Source: Chitinophagales bacterium (lineage in GTDB: Bacteria; Bacteroidota; Bacteroidia; Chitinophagales; UBA2359). Taken from it: 11,664 bases of DNA. A model generated the notes under the pieces. The model was not told where the DNA came from. It searched no databases and saw only the letters and a program-made list of their open reading frames with translations. The translations under genes and the position numbers were made by a program. Location: the NCBI GenBank assembly GCA_020631035.1, contig JAHDIA010000119.1, forward strand, positions 1-11,664, given 5' to 3'. Position 1 is the first letter of the stretch; every line of letters starts with the position of its first letter. Of the stretch, positions 7,268-11,664 are shown piece after piece.

Positions 7268-7588
7268 TTATTCTAGTCCTAACAACTTTTGCGTATACAC
7301 AGTTTCTCCATTCACCATAAATATAAGAAAGAAAACACTGTTTTGTTGTGGTATATTGATTTCTTCTACGATTTTGCCAGTATACAACACTTCTTTTTTC
7401 AATATTTGCTGCGATTTTCCTGCCAAATTGAACAATTGTATTTCTAATAAGGCTGGTTCTGGCAACTGGATTCGGACGGACTGTTGGGGGCTTTGTTTGC
7501 AAAGGGTGTCCCCGCTATCCGCTTTTACTCCTCCCTCCAACTGAATTGGAGGTGCGGGGTAACCGCTTCTATCGGGCGTAGGTGGCAT
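7268..7588 (-). pseudogene. T9SS sorting-domain-like fragment fused to repeat sequence
   Basis: This is an open frame of 106 codons ending six bases before the M56 start. Residues about 36-106 look like a sorting or FlgD-like beta domain: IQLPEPALLEIQLFNLAGK, then IPQQNSVFFLIFMVNGE and a KLLGLE end. The first 28 codons read through the dispersed repeat at 7504-7609 and are Pro/Gly-rich, unlike protein sequence of this family. There is no signal peptide and no cargo domain. The likeliest explanation is the 3' remnant of a secreted-protein gene whose front was lost when repeats entered. Tight coupling to the M56 start leaves open a real small protein using an internal non-ATG start. Confidence 0.5.
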
Positions 7589-7609
7589 GTTTTGTCCTTC
7601 GTCGGTTCT
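7504..7609 (-). repeat. Structured dispersed repeat, copy 3
   Basis: Read on the minus strand from 7609, AGAACCGACGAAG, CATGCC, TACGCC, GATAG and AG follow in the same order and spacing as in copy 1 (103 onward). GCGGATAGC.GGGA then closes the element, as in copy 1. Its core differs: CCTCCAA/TTGGAGG forms a hairpin where copy 1 has ATCCCGA/TCGGGAT. CCCG and CGGG ends can pair, with TA and GC pairs inside a purine-rich symmetric internal loop. From memory, elements of the form CCCGCTATCCGC...CCGCTTCTATCGGG are common between genes in Bacteroidota. Confidence 0.65.
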
Positions 7610-7685
7610 GGGGCAAATCCAATTTACAATCCATCATTCGTAGGGGAAATTTGTAAATTGTCTTTACATTTTTTTCGCCCATTTC

Positions 7686-7802
7686 GGGGAGATACAAAAT
7701 ATTGCGTCTCTACATTGCGCCTGTTTCGGAAAGAAAATTCGTGAATTTTCTCTACAATTTACACACCACAATTCCCAAAGAAAATTCGAGAATTTTCTCT
7801 AC
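7686..7802 (-). repeat. Cluster of GTAG-headed palindromes (REP-like)
   Basis: Three units read on the minus strand: GTAG at 7802 (unit 7774-7802), at 7755 (7727-7755) and at 7713 (7686-7713). The first two agree at 26 of 29 positions and are near-perfect hairpins (AGAAAATTC / GAATTTTCT). The third is GTAGAGACGCAA paired with TTGTATCTC, with one mismatch and one wobble. A weaker relative, GTAAAGACAATTTAC, lies near 7663. A GTAG head followed by a palindrome is the known form of REPs mobilised by RAYT transposases. The first unit supplies the stop codon of the blaI-like gene. Confidence 0.7.
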
Positions 7803-8197
7803 TCCTCTTCTTTCCGCAACATATCCTCTATCTCCTTAATGTCTTTATCAGAGATTTTTTTATCATCCAACAAAGCCGAAACCAAACCGCTGACCGAACC
7901 CGAAAAGGCATTGTCCAATACATTGTGCATCAAACGCTTTTGATAGGCAAAACGAGAGACGGTGGGGAAGTACTGATGCGTTCTACCAAAAGCCTTGTGG
8001 TCAACATAATTCTTTTCTTCCAAAATACGAATGGTGGTTGAAACAGTATTGTAGGCTGGCTTGTGCGGAGGTTTGGGGTTTTTCTCTACATCTGCTGGCA
8101 ATTCCTCTATAATCTCTTTTACAAAAGCTTCTTTTAGTTTCCACAAAACATTCATAATCTTTAACTCCAAAGGAGTCAATAGTTTTTTATCGCTCAT
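7799..8197 (-). CDS. BlaI/MecI/CopY-family transcriptional repressor
   Basis: This encodes a 132-residue DNA-binding repressor of the Penicillinase_R family. The N-terminal winged helix covers residues 1-80: LTPLELKIMNVLW, then AYNTVSTTIRILEEKNYVDH as the recognition helix and wing, then FGRTHQYFP. The C-terminal part (about 84-130) is the dimerisation helix region with LVSALLDDKKISDKDIKEIEDML. The DNAF segment (95-98) sits roughly where staphylococcal BlaI is cut at Asn-Phe, which is only suggestive. A promoter overlapped by two CAACTA inverted repeats lies upstream, so self-repression is likely. The M56 gene downstream on the same strand is its expected partner, although a repeat cluster separates them. 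The stop codon TAG lies within a REP-like GTAG head, so the end of the protein may have been reshaped. Repressor assignment is firm; the signal is not known. Confidence 0.9.
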   Translation of the reverse strand: MSDKKLLTPLELKIMNVLWKLKEAFVKEIIEELPADVEKNPKPPHKPAYNTVSTTIRILEEKNYVDHKAFGRTHQYFPTVSRFAYQKRLMHNVLDNAFSGSVSGLVSALLDDKKISDKDIKEIEDMLRKEEE

Positions 8198-8293
8198 ATT
8201 CTTTCATTTTCAATGCTAACAATCTTTGTTCTTTGGACTATAAATACCCTCAAGTATTACAAGCATCCCTTTAAATTCATCTCATCATCTATT

Positions 8294-8334
8294 CCTTAGA
8301 ACCTATCTGAGCAACTTCAAAATAGGTTTCTAGG
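8294..8334 (-). other. Stem-loop in the leader of the blaI-like mRNA
   Basis: CCTTAGAACCTAT (8294-8306) pairs with ATAGGTTTCTAGG (8322-8334) over about 12 pairs with two single-base bulges, closing a 15-base loop. It lies in the predicted 5' leader of the blaI-like transcript, about 100 bases before the start codon. A role in mRNA stability or control is possible. No known riboswitch pattern is visible. Confidence 0.45.
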
Positions 8335-8372
8335 CTTATAAAATCATTATTCAAACTTCCAGAGGACTACAT

Positions 8373-8403
8373 CAAAGATACAACTATTTTTTTAGTTTCG
8401 CAA
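8373..8403 (-). promoter_or_regulatory. Promoter of the blaI-like gene
   Basis: On the minus strand, TTG (plus 8401-8403, within TAGTTG) is followed by exactly 20 bases and then TATCTTTG (plus 8373-8380). This is a full match to the Bacteroidota -33/-7 consensus. Candidate repressor sites cover the -33 box and fill the spacer. Confidence 0.75.
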
Positions 8404-8418
8404 CTATTTTTTTAGTTG
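8381..8418. promoter_or_regulatory. Paired operator sites at the blaI-like promoter
   Basis: The 17-base word CAACTATTTTTTTAGTT occurs at 8381-8397 and 8401-8417, a 20-bp period or about two helix turns. The second copy extends to a perfect inverted repeat, CAACTA-T6-TAGTTG. One site lies in the spacer and the other over the -33 box of the blaI-like promoter, which is the expected place for repressor binding by a dimeric BlaI protein. Confidence 0.7.
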
Positions 8419-8452
8419 ATGATTTACAATATATTGACACACCACACAATAT

Positions 8453-8480
8453 GCAACTTAGTTGCATAACTAAAATAATT
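8453..8480. promoter_or_regulatory. Operator sites at the lipoprotein/TonB promoter
   Basis: GCAACTTAGTTGC (8453-8465) is an inverted repeat of the same CAACT/AGTTG words with a shorter gap, and it covers the -33 TTG. AACTAAAATAATT (8468-8480) is a degenerate second site in the spacer. The arrangement mirrors that at the blaI-like promoter. Confidence 0.6.
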
Positions 8481-8492
8481 GTATTACATTTG
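8462..8492 (+). promoter_or_regulatory. Promoter of the lipoprotein/TonB receptor operon
   Basis: TTG at 8462-8464 is followed by 20 bases and then TACATTTG at 8485-8492, matching the -33/-7 consensus. The predicted leader is only about 25 bases. TAGTTGC, AACTAAAA and AAT occur at corresponding positions in this and the divergent promoter. Confidence 0.75.
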
Positions 8493-8522
8493 TGTCATTA
8501 AACAATTTAATGAAAGAACATA

Positions 8523-8936
8523 ATGCAAAAGTTATTTTCAATACTTGCTTTTTTGCTACCAATTATTCTATTAGTCCCTTCTTGTAGTGATGAGGAGGAG
8601 GAAGAAGACACTGCAAACAATGTAATTACCATCATTGTACAAGAACCATCGGCTGATGAAATTGTCACTGATTGTTCTAATGTACACATTCATATTGATG
8701 TAACTGCCTCAGATGAAAACCATGAAGTAGATATTTTATTACATCCAGAAGGCGACGCAACTGATAAAATCATTGACCAACACATACATGATCACGATCA
8801 AACAGTTACTTTTGACCAAGATTATGACTTATGTAACTACGGTTCTGGTACTTGTTTTCATTTAGAAGTTAGTGCCTGTGCTGACCATGATTGTACGACT
8901 ATTGAGATGGCAGACATTGAATTTTGCTTACAATAA
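8523..8936 (+). CDS. His/Cys-rich lipoprotein, putative metal binder
   Basis: This is a 137-residue lipoprotein. The signal peptide (1-20) ends LVPSC, with Cys21 as lipid site, and a run of acidic residues (SDEEEEED) follows. The mature part contains nine histidines, including HIH (55-57), HIHDHD (87-92) and DHDC (121-124). It also has six cysteines (51, 104, 111, 119, 124, 135) that could form disulfides or bind metal. The pattern of a short beta strand, then D-x-x-x-H, then HxHDH is reminiscent of DUF4625-type Bacteroidota lipoproteins, but I cannot confirm membership. It is the first gene after the repressor-controlled promoter and lies 55 bases before the TonB receptor. It may capture or hand over a metal ion at the outer membrane; zinc, copper or nickel cannot be told apart from sequence alone. 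Confidence 0.85.
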   Translation: MQKLFSILAFLLPIILLVPSCSDEEEEEDTANNVITIIVQEPSADEIVTDCSNVHIHIDVTASDENHEVDILLHPEGDATDKIIDQHIHDHDQTVTFDQDYDLCNYGSGTCFHLEVSACADHDCTTIEMADIEFCLQ

Positions 8937-8991
8937 GCAAGCTCAAGCCATCAAAAAATTTATCCATACATAATCATTAAAACAAGAAAAG

Positions 8992-11505
8992 TTGTTTGGC
9001 AAGAATTATGTTCAATGTGACAGGCAAAAAGCCCATCCACAAGTATTGGGAATCCATTTTTTGCTTATCACTGCTTACCTTCTCTTACTTCAAGGTAAAC
9101 AACAAAGAAAAATATGGAGCAAGCTGGTTGTATCAACTGGCTTGCTCTTTTGCTATTTATGTTCTTTCGGACAAGTGAGTGGTTTGGTTGTAGATGAACA
9201 CCACCATCAAGAACCCCTCATTGGTGCAACAGTCTTACTCCTACCTGATAGTATTTATACTTCCAGTGATGCCAAGGGTAAATTCGCTTTTAAAAATATC
9301 AAGGACGGGGCTTACTTATTGCGTTGTTCTTACATTGGATTTCATACAATGGAAAAAGAAGTTTCGGTAGTAGGTGGAAAGGCAGATTTTGTCAAAATCA
9401 AAATGCATACCCATCACGAACTGCTAGAAACAGTCGAGATTATTCATGAACACAACAAACAAGAAGAAACCCTTCAAGCTGAACACATAGACGATCAATT
9501 CATCGCCAAAAACATCCAAGGAACCTTTGCACAAACCATCGAAAAATTGCCTGGCATCAGTTCCATCAATGTCGGAGTGGGCATCGCCAAACCTGTTATT
9601 CGGGGCTTGTCTGCCAATCGCATCATTGTCAACCACCAAGGGGTCAAACAAGAGAGCCAACAATGGGGCAATGATCACGGTTTGGAAATTGATCAATTTG
9701 ATGTAGAAAGAGTTGAAATAATCAAAGGTCCTGGCTCTCTTCAATATGGCTCCGACGGTCTAGGTGGAGTTATTAACATTATGCCTGGACGGATATTGCC
9801 TCCCAATAGTTTTGATGGTAGTCTCACAGGTGTTTATAAAACCAACAATCGACATTGGGGTGGTTCAGCTCGCTTTGGTTTCAATCTCAAAGATGTATTT
9901 TTCAATGCCCGTTATAGTCGCCAAGATTTTGGAGACTACCGAGTTCCTGCCAGTGAGTTTGAATACAATTCTTTTACGCTTCCCATTTACAACAATACCC
10001 TCAAAAATACGGCTGGCAATGAGAACAATTTTAGCATTTCTACAGGTGTAAGCCGTTCTTGGGGCGTTACCCGTTTAACAGTCAGTCAATACCAACTCGA
10101 AGCGGGTTTGTTTTCGGGTGCAGTCGGCATTCCTCGTTCCTACAGTTTAAGCGACGATGGCAATAATAGAGACATAGATGTTCCCAAACAGGAAGTAACC
10201 CATTTACGTGCCACCCTCAACCAGTCCATTTTGTTTGGTGAAGACCATTTGGTCGTAGATATAGGCTATCAACGCAACTTACGAAAAGAATTTTCTTATC
10301 CAGAGTTCCACAGCATTCCTAGCTCCCTCATTGATCCCAACAATACCCTTGCCTTACAATTGGAGCTAGAAACCTATAGCATCTCGGCACACTACGAAAA
10401 ACACGGAGAGGATCACAGTCGACTCATTTACGGTGGCAATTTGCAATGGCAAGAAAACATCAGAAGTGGTTTTGAATTTTTACTACCCAATTTCAAGACC
10501 TTCCGTTCGGGTGTATTCATCATCAACGAAAGAGATGTACGAGAAAACTTACTCATCAACGCAGGTTTTCGTTACGACTTTGCCAACAATACCACAACAG
10601 ATTTTACCCAATACGTTTGGGACAGCAACGAAAACATCACAGACTCTTTGACCGCACCCATCACAGACAAGGACTTTCACAATTGGTCGGCATCATTGGG
10701 AGCCAATCTCCATCTTTTTGACGATACTTGGGTACTCAAAGCGAATATTGGCAAAAGCTTTAGGGTCCCCTACCCTGCCGAGACCGTTTCCAATGGCATT
10801 CACCACGGAACCTTTAGACACGAAGTAGGCAATCCCGATTTGAGTTCGGAGCAAGGCTATCAATTCGATATTGGGGCGATTATGGACTACCACAAATTTT
10901 CGGCAAATGTGGCATTTTATTTCAACTACTTTGCCGATTACATTTACCTTGGTCCGAGCTTCCCAGCCCGTTTCTCTCCCCTACCCGAAGCGGGGCAAAT
11001 TTTCTTGTATCGCCAAGACGATGCTATTTACACAGGGGGCGAAATTCAATGGGATTGGCAAGTACTTCCACAATTAACCTGGAATCAAAGTTTGGATTAT
11101 GTACAAAGCTACAATGTCAATACCAAATTGGCATTGCCTTTTACCCCACAACCCTCCATCAAAAATGATTTGGTTTGGACTTTTAAAGACAAGGCTTTTT
11201 TGCGTAATTTTCAAATTGAGTTGAAGCACGAATACCACCTAGCCGCCCAAGGACGTCTTAGAGTGGACCGTTCAGAACAATCGACCCCTGCCTATCAATT
11301 GTGGGGCGTGGGCAGTAGTTGGACATTGCAATGGGGCAAACAAGCATTTGATTTTAATTTTCAAATACAAAACCTATTCGACACCCAATACCTAGCCCAT
11401 TTAAGTCGTTATAGAGTGATAAATGTTCCCGAACAAGGACGCAATTTTGTATTCAGTTTGAAAGTACCATTTGCAGGGAATTTTCCAACAAAAAACAAAA
11501 TGTAG
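8992..11505 (+). CDS. TonB-dependent outer-membrane receptor, probably metal or metal-chelate uptake
   Basis: This 837-codon frame encodes a TonB-dependent receptor. Using the frame's TTG start numbering, a signal peptide ends near residue 60 (LLFCYLCSFG, then QVSG). A carboxypeptidase-regulatory-like domain covers 61-137, the plug about 165-265 (LPGISS, RGLSANRII, VERVEIIKGPGSLQYGSDGLGGVINI in pieces) and the beta barrel 270-827. NLFDTQY and FVFSLKVPF are typical of the last strands. His-rich stretches EHHHQE (69-74) and MHTHHELL/IIHEHN (138-155) flank the first domain, and QWGNDHG marks the plug. Together with the His-rich lipoprotein before it this suggests metal transport; the substrate is inference. 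There is no in-frame ATG before the signal peptide, so the start is uncertain (TTG at 8992, 9046 or 9061). The ten residues after the usual terminal Phe, including KNKM and the TAG stop, come partly from the repeat at 11492. Confidence 0.9.
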   Translation: MFGKNYVQCDRQKAHPQVLGIHFLLITAYLLLLQGKQQRKIWSKLVVSTGLLFCYLCSFGQVSGLVVDEHHHQEPLIGATVLLLPDSIYTSSDAKGKFAFKNIKDGAYLLRCSYIGFHTMEKEVSVVGGKADFVKIKMHTHHELLETVEIIHEHNKQEETLQAEHIDDQFIAKNIQGTFAQTIEKLPGISSINVGVGIAKPVIRGLSANRIIVNHQGVKQESQQWGNDHGLEIDQFDVERVEIIKGPGSLQYGSDGLGGVINIMPGRILPPNSFDGSLTGVYKTNNRHWGGSARFGFNLKDVFFNARYSRQDFGDYRVPASEFEYNSFTLPIYNNTLKNTAGNENNFSISTGVSRSWGVTRLTVSQYQLEAGLFSGAVGIPRSYSLSDDGNNRDIDVPKQEVTHLRATLNQSILFGEDHLVVDIGYQRNLRKEFSYPEFHSIPSSLIDPNNTLALQLELETYSISAHYEKHGEDHSRLIYGGNLQWQENIRSGFEFLLPNFKTFRSGVFIINERDVRENLLINAGFRYDFANNTTTDFTQYVWDSNENITDSLTAPITDKDFHNWSASLGANLHLFDDTWVLKANIGKSFRVPYPAETVSNGIHHGTFRHEVGNPDLSSEQGYQFDIGAIMDYHKFSANVAFYFNYFADYIYLGPSFPARFSPLPEAGQIFLYRQDDAIYTGGEIQWDWQVLPQLTWNQSLDYVQSYNVNTKLALPFTPQPSIKNDLVWTFKDKAFLRNFQIELKHEYHLAAQGRLRVDRSEQSTPAYQLWGVGSSWTLQWGKQAFDFNFQIQNLFDTQYLAHLSRYRVINVPEQGRNFVFSLKVPFAGNFPTKNKM

Positions 11506-11563
11506 GGGCAGATCTATGTGTCTGCCCAAAACAAAATGTAGGGGCAGACCTATGTGTCTGCCC
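11492..11563 (+). repeat. 36-bp tandem of GTAG-headed palindromes (REP-like)
   Basis: Two 36-base units (11492-11527 and 11528-11563) differ at one position (GATC versus GACC). Each has GTAG and then a perfect 7-bp stem, GGGCAGA / TCTGCCC. The first GTAG (11502-11505) provides the TAG stop codon of the TonB receptor. The form matches the palindromes at 7686-7802 on the other strand, although the stem sequence differs. The stems may also protect or terminate the mRNA end. Confidence 0.85.
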
Positions 11564-11609
11564 AAATACGAAACAGACGAATGCAATTCGCCACAACAAA
11601 CAAAATTTC

Positions 11610-11664
11610 GCGTGAAGGATAGTAGTGGACGACCGAAGGGAGTGTGCGCAGCACGGAGCAAAGC
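11610..11664 (+). repeat. Probable dispersed repeat cut by the window edge
   Basis: GCGTGAAGGATAGTAGTGG leads into a purine-rich block containing CGACCGAAGGGAG, GCGCAGCACGGAG and CAAAGC. GATAGTAGTG (11618-11627) also occurs inside copy 1 of the structured repeat (140-149). From memory, blocks of the type CGACCGAAGGGAG...GCACGGAGC are frequent between genes in some Bacteroidota. The bases from 11564 to here show no gene. Confidence 0.4.

Larger units (their letters stand above)
8198..8522. promoter_or_regulatory. Divergent control region between the repressor and uptake operon
   Basis: The 325 gene-free bases hold two divergent promoters of matching design, four candidate repressor sites and a stem-loop in the long leader (about 170 bases) of the blaI-like gene. 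Individual parts are listed separately. The 8420-8452 stretch between the promoters is AT-rich with no recognised site. Confidence 0.7.

Noticed and set aside
7484..7744. Plus-strand frame of 86 codons
   Set aside because: It runs through the dispersed repeat and the REP-like cluster and has no recognisable protein features.
6116..8197. Beta-lactam resistance regulatory pair (blaR1/blaI in the strict sense)
   Set aside because: The sensor has no penicillin-binding domain, and no beta-lactamase or PBP2a gene is in the window; the divergent operon encodes uptake functions.
8996..9178. Separate small gene of 60 codons overlapping the TonB receptor start
   Set aside because: It starts at TTG, is out of frame with the receptor's signal peptide, and ends inside the receptor gene; it may at most reflect a frameshift near the receptor's 5' end.
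11492..11563. Start of a CRISPR array
   Set aside because: Only two directly abutting 36-base units with no spacers; each unit is a REP-like hairpin overlapping a stop codon.

Overview
The window looks like a chromosomal segment of a Bacteroidota bacterium. The evidence is a type IX secretion (T9SS) C-terminal sorting domain, a TonB-dependent receptor with an N-terminal carboxypeptidase-regulatory-like domain, lipoproteins with long acidic linkers, TTG/TAnnTTTG (-33/-7) promoters, A-rich translation starts without a strong Shine-Dalgarno, and many structured intergenic repeats. A member of the Saprospiria is my guess from the overall flavour; I cannot test it here.

Layout. Bases 1-662 carry no gene but hold repeats: a 43-bp direct repeat, a 19-bp tandem repeat, a structured dispersed repeat and a long imperfect inverted repeat. 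A T9SS-exported repeat protein follows (663-2117, +). It converges, across a two-way terminator, on two very small minus-strand genes (2311-2490 and 2603-2752). These encode 59- and 49-residue peptides that share an N-terminal leader and an ETQ..LN.W C-terminal motif, and look like peptide or RiPP-type precursors. Bases 2759-3337 hold their promoter, a second copy of the dispersed repeat and terminator hairpins. A minus-strand M1 aminopeptidase lipoprotein follows (3338-5974).

The right half looks like one regulated module. A BlaI/MecI-type repressor (7799-8197, -) and an M56/BlaR1-type membrane metalloprotease (6116-7261, -) flank a T9SS-domain-like fragment and a repeat cluster. Divergent from blaI is a two-gene operon: a His/Cys-rich lipoprotein (8523-8936, +) and a TonB-dependent receptor with His-rich N-terminal segments (8992-11505, +). 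The two divergent promoters are built alike: a TTG inside a TAGTTG word, a 20-bp spacer carrying AACTAAAA, then TAnnTTTG. This suggests that one BlaI repressor controls both directions. The BlaR1-like protein lacks a penicillin-sensor domain but has seven cysteines in predicted periplasmic parts. I propose a metal- or redox-responsive BlaR/BlaI switch controlling uptake through the TonB receptor, rather than beta-lactam resistance.

Repeats are the other theme. Three copies of a structured element with conserved ends and a variable hairpin core occur at 103-292 (+), 2983-3189 (+) and 7504-7609 (-). GTAG-headed palindromes (REP-like) lie at 7686-7802 and 11492-11563. The GTAG heads supply the TAG stop codons of both the blaI-like gene and the TonB receptor gene.
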